Shown here: positions 1 to 9,138 of the stretch, piece after piece | Layout of the letters: each line of letters begins with the position of its first letter | Numbering within the stretch: position 1 is the first letter of the stretch | DNA from: an uncultured Sanguibacteroides sp. | GTDB taxonomy: Bacteria; Bacteroidota; Bacteroidia; Bacteroidales; Marinifilaceae | Assembly (NCBI RefSeq): GCF_900543425.1 | Contig: NZ_UQRQ01000014.1 | Span: 14,765 to 78,764 of the forward strand | DNA: 64,000 bases | Direction: 5' to 3' | Position numbers and translations under genes: made by a program | The notes under the pieces: generated by a model | The model's input: the letters and a program-made list of their open reading frames with translations, nothing else | Told to the model about the DNA's origin: nothing | The model's database searches: none

Positions 1-1040
1 ATCAACCCCTGATCTCTTCTCACCCGTTAAAATGGGATAAACGCATTGAACCGGAAAGATTCAAACAGGCCAAACAACAATTTGCCGTAGAGATGGAAAA
101 AGTAGCGATTCAGGCGATCAATCATTACTTCAATCTGTTACTGGCCTTAATAAACGTGGATATTGCCCGGCAAAATCTGGAACACTCCTCCAAATTAGTG
201 GAGATCGCATCGAGTAAAAAAGCCATGGGGCTTATTTCAGATAACGAATTGCTGCAATTAAAACTAAATCTATTGAATGCTTCCTCTTCGTTAATACAGA
301 CCCAGCAGGAATACGAACAAAAAATGTTCACCCTTCGCAACTATCTCGGCTATAACGAACAAATCAATATTAAACCGGAAATACCTACGGCATGTCCCGA
401 TATCGAGGTTTCTCTGGAAAGAGTAATGGAAATAGCAAATAAAAATAACCCATTCCGTTACGACATCGTTTGTCGATTACTGGAAGCCAAACAACAGATA
501 GCCCAGGCAAAAGCGGAAAGCGGTTTTCAGGCGGACATATATGCGACAATCGGGTATACCGGAAGTAATACGACTTTTAAAAGAACATATCAAAACCTTC
601 AAAACCGGGAAGCCGTCAGTTTAGGGATCACGATTCCTATTCTGAACTGGGGAAAAAGAAAAGGAAAAATCGAATTGGCACGCTCCCGGGAAGAAATTAC
701 AAAAGATCAGGTACGACAATCAAGGCTGAATTTTGAACAAAATGTCATTACTATTGTCAGGCAATACCAGGAACAACGACGACTAAACGAAATTGTCCAG
801 CTGGCCGATACCATAGCCCAGCAACGCTACAAAACAGCGTACGAAACCTTCGTGATGGGACAAATAAGCGTATTGGACATTAATGCGGCACAAGTAGAGA
901 GAGACAATGCAAAACGCAATTATATCAATCAATTATCCTCCTCTTGGACTCAATTTTATACCCTCAGGCAATTGACCCTTTTTGATTTTGAATTAAATAA
1001 AGATATTATCTACGACGAATTTAAAACCTTAAATTTCTAA
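1..1040 (+). CDS. TolC-family outer-membrane efflux protein, 5' end missing
   Basis: The reading frame is open from the first bases of the window to the stop at 1038-1040, so the start lies upstream. The visible part of about 346 residues is rich in long amphipathic helices with Gln/Asn/Lys, and ends in a short strand region, as in the helical barrel repeats of TolC/OprM proteins. The segment around VSLGITIPILNWGKRKGKIE matches the strand-to-helix turn of the second repeat. It is followed after two bases by a HlyD-type adaptor, so the two probably belong to one tripartite exporter whose inner-membrane pump is encoded upstream. An internal ATG at 93 is not the true start because homology-like sequence continues before it. 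Confidence 0.85.
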   Translation, partial: QPLISSHPLKWDKRIEPERFKQAKQQFAVEMEKVAIQAINHYFNLLLALINVDIARQNLEHSSKLVEIASSKKAMGLISDNELLQLKLNLLNASSSLIQTQQEYEQKMFTLRNYLGYNEQINIKPEIPTACPDIEVSLERVMEIANKNNPFRYDIVCRLLEAKQQIAQAKAESGFQADIYATIGYTGSNTTFKRTYQNLQNREAVSLGITIPILNWGKRKGKIELARSREEITKDQVRQSRLNFEQNVITIVRQYQEQRRLNEIVQLADTIAQQRYKTAYETFVMGQISVLDINAAQVERDNAKRNYINQLSSSWTQFYTLRQLTLFDFELNKDIIYDEFKTLNF

Positions 1041-1042
1041 TC

Positions 1043-2290
1043 ATGGACAGAGCGATTTCACCCGAAATAAAAAAACAACGGAAACAAAAACTAATACTGC
1101 AAATCATCATCATCTTCCTTTTTGCCGGGATTGGCTTTTATTCTCTGGTTTATCTGTTTCAACCCGGTATTGCAGCAAAAAATATACGGATATATACCGT
1201 CGATAAAGGCCCATTGGAGATATCGGTCTATGCCGTTGGAAAAATAGTTTCTCAGGAAGAACAGATCATTACCTCCCCCGTCTCTTCCAAAATTCTGGAA
1301 GTATATAAAAAAGCGGGAGAAAAGGTAGAAAAGGGAGAGGCCTTATTAAAACTCGACCTGGAAACCATAAAAACAGAATACGAAACCAAACAGGAAGAAC
1401 TTCAAATGAAACGGAATAAACTGGAACTCCAAAAAGCTACCCTTGAAAATCAACTCTCTGAAATGCAAATGCAGATAGAAATCGACGAAATGCAACTCAA
1501 GCGATCAAAGGTAATGTTGTACAATGAAAAATACCTGGACAGTATAGGAGCCAGTACCAGCGATAAAGTACGACAGACAGAACTGGACTACAAGGTCAAA
1601 CAGATGCAGTTCGAACAATTCAAACGTAAATTTGCCAATCAACAACGTACCTCGGAAGCCGAGATCAAATCTTTGGAATTGGACTATAAGATTGCCCGCA
1701 AAAACATCGACCTGATGTTTAAGACATTAGGCGAAGCTCAAATACGAGCTCCGCGTTCCGCCACTTTAACTTGGATCAACGATCAGGTCGGTTCTTCCGT
1801 CAATCAGGGCTCGGATGTAGCTATCGTTTCCGATCTTACCCGTTTCAAAATAGAAGCCGAAATAGCTGACGGATATGCCGATAAAATCAATTCAGGAAAT
1901 CAGGTTACCGTAAAAATAGGAAACGAAAAGCTCTCGGGCACCGTAAACAACGTTACTCCGTCCGTAAAAAACGGTATGATCAAATTCACCGTTTTACTTG
2001 TAGAGAATAATCATCCCAAACTTCGATCCGGCTTAAAAGTAGATACACATGTTACATACGCTCTCAAAGAAGAAGTTCTGCGGATTGGGAACGGATCATA
2101 CTACATAGGACCGGGAGAATACGATTTATGGGTTGTTTCAGAGGGAAAGGCATATAAAAAGAAAGTGATGCTGGGAGAAGGTAGTTTCGAGCAAGTCGAG
2201 GTTATCAACGGATTGGCAACCGGAGACCAAGTCATTGTATCGGACATGTCCCGTTACCAAAACGACAAAAAAATCCGTATCAAAAACTGA
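1043..2290 (+). CDS. HlyD/MacA-type periplasmic adaptor (membrane-fusion protein)
   Basis: The 415-residue protein has a positively charged N-terminus, one membrane anchor at about residues 17-36, a lipoyl-like half around residues 60-105, a long coiled-coil hairpin at about 105-235 and a beta-barrel domain after that. This order is typical of adaptors that join an inner-membrane ABC or RND pump to a TolC channel. It starts two bases after the TolC-type gene and is surely co-transcribed with it. MacA-like pairing with an ABC permease is the most likely arrangement, but the pump is outside the window. The substrate cannot be told. Confidence 0.87.
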   Translation: MDRAISPEIKKQRKQKLILQIIIIFLFAGIGFYSLVYLFQPGIAAKNIRIYTVDKGPLEISVYAVGKIVSQEEQIITSPVSSKILEVYKKAGEKVEKGEALLKLDLETIKTEYETKQEELQMKRNKLELQKATLENQLSEMQMQIEIDEMQLKRSKVMLYNEKYLDSIGASTSDKVRQTELDYKVKQMQFEQFKRKFANQQRTSEAEIKSLELDYKIARKNIDLMFKTLGEAQIRAPRSATLTWINDQVGSSVNQGSDVAIVSDLTRFKIEAEIADGYADKINSGNQVTVKIGNEKLSGTVNNVTPSVKNGMIKFTVLLVENNHPKLRSGLKVDTHVTYALKEEVLRIGNGSYYIGPGEYDLWVVSEGKAYKKKVMLGEGSFEQVEVINGLATGDQVIVSDMSRYQNDKKIRIKN

Positions 2291-2300
2291 CAATCCAATA

Positions 2301-2369
2301 ATTCTGTGATATAGCGATTCAGTGATCCAAAATCAATCATCTAATCATTCAATCACTAAATCACAGAAT
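2301..2369. repeat. Intergenic palindrome, copy A of a dispersed family
   Basis: An imperfect inverted repeat runs from ATTCTGTGAT at 2301 to its complement ending at 2369. Its right arm (2351-2369) is identical over 19 bases to 41135-41153 in copy C. It lies between the convergent adaptor and antiporter genes, so it may act as a bidirectional terminator. The rest of the 2291-2537 gap is AT-rich with no gene. Confidence 0.7.
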
Positions 2370-2537
2370 AACAAAATCTCTATATTGTTATTTTCTAACC
2401 TCATAGGTCCTTTTTTATAGCACATTGTACCCGTCCCTGTGGGTTATATCATCTGAACGTAATTTATGATTTATAATTAACATTCAGATATTGCTATCTT
2501 TAAATCTAAAATCGTAAATCTACAATTTAAAATCAAT

Positions 2538-3671
2538 TCATTCTCTAACCCCATACACCCTCTGAGACAGATGTTTTACCGCCACAACAAAAAATCCCGT
2601 CAATACAAGATTCAATACCAAACTGAGAATAGAGATAATCAACGCGGGCCCGCCTAATTGGTATCCCATAGCAATAACAATAATTCCAGCACCTACCTCT
2701 CCCCGGGTAAACATCCCCACGGAAAGAGCCAAACGTTCCAATATATTCCGGTCACGATAGAAAAACAAGGGGAACATCTTTCCCAGATTGGAAAGGAAAG
2801 TAACGACAACTACATGAAAAATCAGCATTCCCCACCCCGGCATAGCTTCTCCGCTTGTATCCAATCCGATAAACAACGGCGTACTCAACCCTACCAGAAA
2901 CATAAAAAGATAAGAGACAAAACCGGAAACCCTCTCTTCGGTAACAGAGGTATGATGCACGGTTTTCATTACCATACCCAACACAAAAGCCGGTAATAGA
3001 ACCTCAATATGAATAGCCCCATCCTGTCCCATCAAAAACTTCGTCAGCAAATAGATGCTTTCGAAAGCGGCCACAATACAAATCGAATAGATCACGATCG
3101 CCTTCCAGGATTGCGGAATATCTAAAGAACTCAACTTTTTCCAACCGAAAATCAATAGAACACAAACAACCAATATAATAGCAAACAATTGCCATTTAAA
3201 GCCAATCATCAATATCTGTAAAGGAATCATCAATAAAATAGTATCCAAATCATCAAAGATAGCTAACACCTGTGTTTTTTTATAGATCCACTCTTGTTTT
3301 AACCCGGCAGCCGCCAACATGGTAAATAAAATTCCGGCAGAAGTCGGAGCCGCAAATCGACTGATCAATAAATTTTTATCCCAGGATAAACCGGAATCAA
3401 GAAAAAAGATATAATAAATAGCAATAAAAATCCAGGGAACAGCAGCCGTGGCCATTGCTATAAAATAATCGGTAGTATAGGATTTCCATCTGGTCTTATC
3501 TAACTCGAACTCCCGTCCAACATTGATCATGATAAAAGCAAGACATATAAACATCAACCATTTGGATACTCCCGCCACTATTCCGTATGCCGCTCCCATT
3601 GCCGAAGGTAACACTTGGGAAAACAGTAAACCGCATAATAAAAAAATAGAAAACAAAAAAACTTTCTTCAT
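2538..3671 (-). CDS. Cation:proton antiporter (CPA-type) membrane protein
   Basis: The 377-residue protein is almost entirely hydrophobic, with about 11-12 predicted membrane segments and an N-terminal segment that could be the first helix. The overall pattern and the LAIFDDLDT segment in the middle resemble the paired acidic residues of the sodium/proton exchanger core, and FTRGEVGAGI near residue 320 resembles the conserved arginine-containing helix of CPA2 members. No cytoplasmic TrkA-N domain is present. It is monocistronic, convergent with the efflux adaptor. The exchanged cation is not determinable. Confidence 0.8.
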   Translation of the reverse strand: MKKVFLFSIFLLCGLLFSQVLPSAMGAAYGIVAGVSKWLMFICLAFIMINVGREFELDKTRWKSYTTDYFIAMATAAVPWIFIAIYYIFFLDSGLSWDKNLLISRFAAPTSAGILFTMLAAAGLKQEWIYKKTQVLAIFDDLDTILLMIPLQILMIGFKWQLFAIILVVCVLLIFGWKKLSSLDIPQSWKAIVIYSICIVAAFESIYLLTKFLMGQDGAIHIEVLLPAFVLGMVMKTVHHTSVTEERVSGFVSYLFMFLVGLSTPLFIGLDTSGEAMPGWGMLIFHVVVVTFLSNLGKMFPLFFYRDRNILERLALSVGMFTRGEVGAGIIVIAMGYQLGGPALIISILSLVLNLVLTGFFVVAVKHLSQRVYGVRE

Positions 3672-3803
3672 TCGATTAATATATATTACGTAATTTTTCT
3701 AAGCCTCCGCAAAGATAATGAAATCCTCCACGCAGGCCGATAGTTTTAAAATGGCAGAGTCTTTAAATACAAATAACAAATATTAATAAAACTCAAACAT
3801 CGG

Positions 3804-5699
3804 TTATTCATATTTAATAGTCTCCGGTTTAGATATACGATAATCGAAGAATCCGGTTCTACGCCGACTGGAAATATCTACGTCAAAAGAGTGAAAACCG
3901 GGTGGAACTTTAGGATAATAAGTCAAACGAATACTCACGTTCTTAAAAATCAAATTATCATTCCGCAAATTTACACTAACCCCGACCGCCCAATAAGTCT
4001 GAGCTTTCAATATGGACTTATTTCCTTCTGCCAAAGCACCGGCATCGACAAAACCGGTTAGCGAAGCACGGAATCCTCGTTTGATATAGGGTAAAAAAAG
4101 CGTCGTCGATAAAGAACCGGAAAGCCTTTGATTTCCTTGTAATGTATCGGTATCAAAACCTGTAATCTTGCTATCTTCAAAATAGATATAATCATCGTTG
4201 TTTCGTTTAATTCCTTTCACGTACTCCATGCTGCTGTAAAAACGCAAACGATGTTTAGACAGGTGATACAAACGACTAAAATAACTGGCTCCCAGTTTAA
4301 AAACCCCGCTTTCGAAATCATACCCATCCATAAAAGATCCCAAAGCCGCATGAAACGCGTAAAAACGATTCGTGTATTTATTAAACCAGGAGTAATGCCA
4401 TTCCGTTCCCAGATAGCCGTTTTTTGTAAAATCGCCTCTTTCGTATCCATAAAGCAAAGCTCCATACAGACCGGAAGGGATATCCTCCGTCCGTCCAAAA
4501 TCATAAATCAAATTGGCTTTAAAATACTTCAATTTCATAAAAGCGATCGCTCCGATAAACGTACTCCGATTATAATAATAAGAATTCGAATCGCTGGTTA
4601 CAATCGGCCGATTGACAAATTGCGTTCCCATGTAACGACCGGTCAAATAAAGATTACGGGTAAAACTGTATTTTTCCCCTAAATAAAAAGATCTCCCTAT
4701 CCATGTATCGAACAACCGATAGTTAAACAACTCCACGGGCTTCGTAATATCCCGGTCTACCAAGGTCGACGAGGAGTATATCCGGCTATAACCGATACCT
4801 CCCGCCCACTTTGTACGAGAGGTTTGAAAAGGCCTGTTCAACGAGAGCGTCAGCATATCCCTGACATAAGTATTCTCATAGCTTCCATAAAAATCTACCC
4901 GGGTAGAAAATAAATTATCGACCTGATATTCAATAAGATTACCCCAGCGTTGATCTTTTCTTCCCCGGTAGCTGGCCCGATAATGTACCTGATGGCCTCT
5001 TTTAAACAAATTTTTACTCTCTATACCTATATCCGCCGCATTTAAAAAATTACTCCAAACCTCTCCCGTCCAGGAAAATTCATCTTTACAGATCACCAGC
5101 AAATTCACCTCATCGGAATTTCCCGGTATCTCCTCTATCTCGATTAAAACATCATCAATATTGGAAAGCCGCTTTAATAAAACTTCATTCTCTACTAATT
5201 CAAAAGGATCTACCGCCATCCCGGGTTTTACCGTCAACTGTTTCTTTACGATCCGTTCCGAAGATTTCTGGTGTACATTATTAGCCATCATTCGCAACCA
5301 ATCGAGACTATCCTGTTCGTATATCGTGTCCCTGACACTCGTCCCGAAAGGCGGAAGAATCTTAACGTAAATATCCCGGATTATTTTCCCCTTGTACTTC
5401 TTATACCGATCCTCACTATTTTCCGATTGGACGATATCGATATTATATTTTTTGGGATTAACAAAAATCATTTTATACAACTCTTTCGTCCATTTCCAAC
5501 GATAAGCCGCATTCTTTATTTTCGTATATTCATAGCGAAGCGTATCACGAATCAGACTATCCGGCTGAAACACGCCGCTCTCGACAATTGTATCTCTCCA
5601 AATCTCCTTCTCCCCACGTACATTTTCCGACGAAGGTTGTGCATGACCTTGCCCCCCGACCAATACACACGCTAACACCAAAATCAGACTCCTAATCAT
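3804..5699 (-). CDS. POTRA-containing outer-membrane barrel protein (BamA/TamA-like)
   Basis: The 631-residue protein starts with a signal peptide (cut near GGQGHAQ). Residues of about 100-210 form a POTRA-like unit: IIRDIYVKILPPFG, then VKPGMAVDPFELVENEVLL and SNIDDVLIEIEEIPG, the usual pattern of a translocation-associated domain. From about residue 220 the chain has alternating aromatic strands ending with an aromatic-rich C-terminus, which suggests a 14-16-stranded barrel. It lies 21 bases downstream of apbE in the patatin-apbE operon. Whether it inserts proteins or lipids, or is a simple surface antigen, is unknown; the family is common in Bacteroidetes as an uncharacterised protein. Confidence 0.72.
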   Translation of the reverse strand: MIRSLILVLACVLVGGQGHAQPSSENVRGEKEIWRDTIVESGVFQPDSLIRDTLRYEYTKIKNAAYRWKWTKELYKMIFVNPKKYNIDIVQSENSEDRYKKYKGKIIRDIYVKILPPFGTSVRDTIYEQDSLDWLRMMANNVHQKSSERIVKKQLTVKPGMAVDPFELVENEVLLKRLSNIDDVLIEIEEIPGNSDEVNLLVICKDEFSWTGEVWSNFLNAADIGIESKNLFKRGHQVHYRASYRGRKDQRWGNLIEYQVDNLFSTRVDFYGSYENTYVRDMLTLSLNRPFQTSRTKWAGGIGYSRIYSSSTLVDRDITKPVELFNYRLFDTWIGRSFYLGEKYSFTRNLYLTGRYMGTQFVNRPIVTSDSNSYYYNRSTFIGAIAFMKLKYFKANLIYDFGRTEDIPSGLYGALLYGYERGDFTKNGYLGTEWHYSWFNKYTNRFYAFHAALGSFMDGYDFESGVFKLGASYFSRLYHLSKHRLRFYSSMEYVKGIKRNNDDYIYFEDSKITGFDTDTLQGNQRLSGSLSTTLFLPYIKRGFRASLTGFVDAGALAEGNKSILKAQTYWAVGVSVNLRNDNLIFKNVSIRLTYYPKVPPGFHSFDVDISSRRRTGFFDYRISKPETIKYE

Positions 5700-5720
5700 T
5701 ACTACTCTTTCTCTGAAAAT

Positions 5721-6719
5721 TTACTCCGAGACGATCAATTTTTTAAATCCATCGGACATCCACACCTCTTGTTTCCCTTTATCGTCCAAATATACAAAAC
5801 AAGCCTCCAATTCTGTATTCTTTTCTATGATTTTTTGAGCTTTTTCTCTCCCTAAAACCATAAAAGCCGTTGCATAAGCATCCGCCTCCATGCAGGTCGG
5901 AGCATATACAGAAGAACTCAATATATCTCGTTGAACCGGATAACCCGTTTTCGGATCGATCGTATGGGCATACTTTTTTCCATCTATCACGTAGAAATTT
6001 CGATAATTGCCAGAAGTTGCCAAAGCACCCTCTTCTATGGCAACGACCGCCTGCAATTCTCTCGTGGAAGCACTCACATCATCCACGGGTTTGTCTATTC
6101 CTATCCTCCAGGCACGACTCTTGCTGCTTATTCCTCGCACCCGGATCTCTCCTCCAATATCGACCATGTAATTCTTTACTCCCTTTTTTTCCAAGAAATC
6201 GGCTACCAAATCCACGCCTAATCCTTTGGCAATAGAACTTGCATCAAGTTGTACCCCCTCCATGGACTTTACAAGCCGCATGCCGTCTAAGGTCAATTTA
6301 TTCATTCCGATATATCGTAATAAAGAATCTACTTTCCCTGCCGAAGGCAAGCGCTCGTTCTTAAATCCAAATCCCCAGGCGTTGGATAACGGAGCCACGG
6401 TAATATCAAAGGCTCCTTCCGTCATATCATATACTTTCTGAGCCTGAATAAACATCCGGACAAAAAGCGAATCGACCCGATCGCTTTCACCGCGGTTTAT
6501 CTTCGTAATTACTGAATTGGGGTTAAACATAGAGAGAGAAGAATTTACCCGTTCCATCTCTTTTACAATAGTGGAATCATAATTCGCCGCACTCTCGTAA
6601 GAGATAGAATAATAAGTCCCGTATATTTTCCCCTCCATAAACTTGTATTCCTGCTGCCGACAACCAACAACGTTCAACACCAATCCGATAATCAATATCC
6701 AGTTCCTCATTTTATTCAA
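5721..6719 (-). CDS. apbE: FAD:protein FMN transferase (ApbE lipoprotein)
   Basis: The 332-residue protein has a lipoprotein signal with a lipobox (VVGC near residue 20). ApbE motifs are visible: ISYESA near the N-terminus, AFDITVAPLSNAWGF, DASSIAKGLGVD, MVDIGGEIRVRG and AHTIDPKTGYPV. The family covalently attaches FMN to threonine residues of periplasm-facing proteins such as Rnf and Nqr subunits, using FAD and Mg2+. No RnfG or NqrC gene is in the window, so its target is elsewhere. It abuts the patatin gene directly (6719/6720), which implies one operon. Confidence 0.95.
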   Translation of the reverse strand: MNKMRNWILIIGLVLNVVGCRQQEYKFMEGKIYGTYYSISYESAANYDSTIVKEMERVNSSLSMFNPNSVITKINRGESDRVDSLFVRMFIQAQKVYDMTEGAFDITVAPLSNAWGFGFKNERLPSAGKVDSLLRYIGMNKLTLDGMRLVKSMEGVQLDASSIAKGLGVDLVADFLEKKGVKNYMVDIGGEIRVRGISSKSRAWRIGIDKPVDDVSASTRELQAVVAIEEGALATSGNYRNFYVIDGKKYAHTIDPKTGYPVQRDILSSSVYAPTCMEADAYATAFMVLGREKAQKIIEKNTELEACFVYLDDKGKQEVWMSDGFKKLIVSE

Positions 6720-8909
6720 TTAAAAATAGTACCCTAAACTAAAGTAAAAACCTAATTTCTTCGTCCAGTTTGACAGACTAAAAGTGACATCTATGGGTCC
6801 CACAATACTGTCGTACGAATAACCGGCACCGCCACCCCAGATATCATCACCACTCAAAATATCAAAAAAATTATCCTTTTGCTTGGCGTAATTTCCAATC
6901 AAAGAAACATAGTGATTCATCCCCAAACGATACCTGAGATGCAATTTAGCCACGACAAGCGAATTTTCGAACCGCTCCAGGTTTTGTATGCCATAAAAGG
7001 GCAATTGCTGTGCGACATATCTTCCGGCAACTTCCCCTCCCATGCTATTCATATAGGGATAAGCAACATTTTTTCCTATCAAAATCCGGCCGTAAATAGA
7101 AGGCAACATTTTTACCCGCCGAGTGATTGAAATGACAGAAGTAAAATCAAACCCCAAGGCAGAGAAAGGAGTCCCGTCATTATAAGTTACAAAATTATCC
7201 GTGTAAAAAGAGTAATCCACTTTTAAGGAACTCCCTCTCGTGGGATAATAGCGTTTATCAAAAGTCTCGACATGAGCCAATCCATAATAAACGAAAAATC
7301 CCTCCGGTTTCACGTTTATATTATGCTCCCGATCCGCGTATAAAAAAGCATCATAATCGAAATACTCATACCGTAAACCTAATTGAAACTTTAAGTTTTT
7401 AAAATAGATATCCGAAATGCTCAAATCTCCCCGATGAAAAGTATAAGTTATATTGTCTGTTTTTTTCCCTTTCACGTATATATTCAAATCATTGTATTTG
7501 AACATATAGGAAAGATTAAAACGTCTTAAAAAGGTATTCCCCAAAGAATAATCCAACTGCACATACGGGTTTTTACTCAGCCGACCGGTCAAGGAGAGAC
7601 GGGAGCCTCTAAGAGTCCTATGACTGATGGTCGTATTTAATAAAATAGCTGCCATCTCTTCCGTATCGAAACGAAATCCAAGATTCAACGAACTCATGGA
7701 TTTCTCCTTCAAAATCAATTCCAAATTACAGTTAGGAGCATTGGTTAAACGGTAACTGACGTGAGCAAACGCTCCCGTACCGTATAACTCCGCAATAGCC
7801 TGGTGTATATCGCGGGTAGTGATGTGAGTATAGTTCTTCAATCGTATTTTTCTCTTCAACCACTTTTCATCCCGTTCATCAATTCCTTTTATAACAATAC
7901 GATTCACCCAAATCGTATCACTTTCAAGCAATTCGTTCTCTATCTCTTTTTCTTCTTTCGCCTCTTTCCCTATTCCGATCTCTTTCTTCAAAGCAATCAG
8001 CTCATCCCACTGACTTCTGGCAACCTCTTCTCCGCGCATGATTAAAGTATCGATAGCCTCCCGGGAGAAACTTGCCGCCGAATAAGGAGCAACATTCGGT
8101 TTTATATACACGTTCAATAACTTCTTATTCTCTTCATACTTTTGAATTCCCAAAAAAGAGGTCATCTGATCGATAATACCCGTTACGGACTCCAACCCTT
8201 TAGCATCCCTCAACTCAGCTTGTACATCAACTCCGATCAAAATATCGGCACCCATTTGCTTCGCCAAATCTGCCGGAAAATTATTAGAAATTCCACCATC
8301 AACCAATACCATGCCATTTTTAAGTACCGGAGCAAACACGCCGGGAATAGCCATACTCGCCCTCATTGATAAGGGTAAACTACCTCTATCCAAAACGACC
8401 TCCTTTCCGTCCACCAAATTACTGGCAACACAGGCAAAAGGGATAGGCAACCGGTCAAAATTCAATGAATCATGGTAACCGATCGTCAAATCGGAAAAAA
8501 GATTGTAAATATTTTGCCCGCTAATAAAACCGGATGGCATTTTTATCTCCCGGTTATTGTTAATCGGAATAGAAACCAAGTACTTCTCATTTACCTCTTT
8601 TTCGGAAAAAGGCAAATTATAACGGTATACCTTATCGCTCAATAAAAAGATCCAATCCTGTTTTCGTACCAGACTGTCCATCGTGTGGGCATCATATCCA
8701 ATGGCATACAAAGCCCCCACGATAGCCCCCATACTCGTTCCGGCAATATAATCTATCGGTATCCCGGCCTCTTCCAACACTTTCAGTACCCCAATATGGG
8801 CCACCCCCTTAGCGCCCCCCCCACTCAACACCAGCCCCACCTTTTTACGCTGAGCATTCCCATCCAACACGACAAAAAAAACGATAAGCAACAATAACAA
8901 TCGTCTCAT
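6720..8909 (-). CDS. Patatin-like phospholipase fused to an outer-membrane barrel
   Basis: The 729-residue protein begins with a signal peptide. Residues of about 25-260 are a patatin domain: glycine-rich oxyanion motif SGGGAKG, nucleophile motif GTSMG, and catalytic Asp in LVDGGISNNFPAD. A POTRA-like stretch follows at about 330-400, and then an Omp85-type barrel to the C-terminus (ending YFSLGYYF). This matches the PlpD/type Vd-like architecture in which the lipase domain is attached to its own barrel. It is the first gene of an operon with apbE and the POTRA barrel gene. The enzyme is probably a phospholipase A1 acting in or beyond the outer membrane; secretion of the passenger is not proven. 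Confidence 0.9.
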   Translation of the reverse strand: MRRLLLLLIVFFVVLDGNAQRKKVGLVLSGGGAKGVAHIGVLKVLEEAGIPIDYIAGTSMGAIVGALYAIGYDAHTMDSLVRKQDWIFLLSDKVYRYNLPFSEKEVNEKYLVSIPINNNREIKMPSGFISGQNIYNLFSDLTIGYHDSLNFDRLPIPFACVASNLVDGKEVVLDRGSLPLSMRASMAIPGVFAPVLKNGMVLVDGGISNNFPADLAKQMGADILIGVDVQAELRDAKGLESVTGIIDQMTSFLGIQKYEENKKLLNVYIKPNVAPYSAASFSREAIDTLIMRGEEVARSQWDELIALKKEIGIGKEAKEEKEIENELLESDTIWVNRIVIKGIDERDEKWLKRKIRLKNYTHITTRDIHQAIAELYGTGAFAHVSYRLTNAPNCNLELILKEKSMSSLNLGFRFDTEEMAAILLNTTISHRTLRGSRLSLTGRLSKNPYVQLDYSLGNTFLRRFNLSYMFKYNDLNIYVKGKKTDNITYTFHRGDLSISDIYFKNLKFQLGLRYEYFDYDAFLYADREHNINVKPEGFFVYYGLAHVETFDKRYYPTRGSSLKVDYSFYTDNFVTYNDGTPFSALGFDFTSVISITRRVKMLPSIYGRILIGKNVAYPYMNSMGGEVAGRYVAQQLPFYGIQNLERFENSLVVAKLHLRYRLGMNHYVSLIGNYAKQKDNFFDILSGDDIWGGGAGYSYDSIVGPIDVTFSLSNWTKKLGFYFSLGYYF

Positions 8910-9077
8910 ACAAACATTTTTAATTCAGCTTTCATTACCCCTCCGTTCAATCTTCCCAAATGTAGTGATTTCTCCTGAATTCATCATCGTACCCGGCAAA
9001 AAAACATCTACTATTCACAAATTAAATCTATTAAAGAAATATCTATCTTTACATTTTTACAATAAAATAAAAAGGCT

Positions 9078-9111
9078 TTTACCGACGATTCGTTTTATTT
9101 CGCTATTTTTG
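9078..9111 (+). promoter_or_regulatory. Putative promoter of the response regulator-hydF operon
   Basis: TATTTTTG at 9104-9111 fits the Bacteroidetes -7 element TAnnTTTG. A weak TTTA at 9078-9081 sits 22 bases upstream as a possible -33 element. The element lies 27 bases before the ATG at 9139 and argues against any start further upstream. Confidence 0.45.
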
Positions 9112-9138
9112 CCAGAACTGTGGAAAAAAGGAAAAAAT

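Noticed and set aside
4251..4682. A 143-residue plus-strand frame
   Set aside because: Antisense to the POTRA-barrel gene and of implausible composition.
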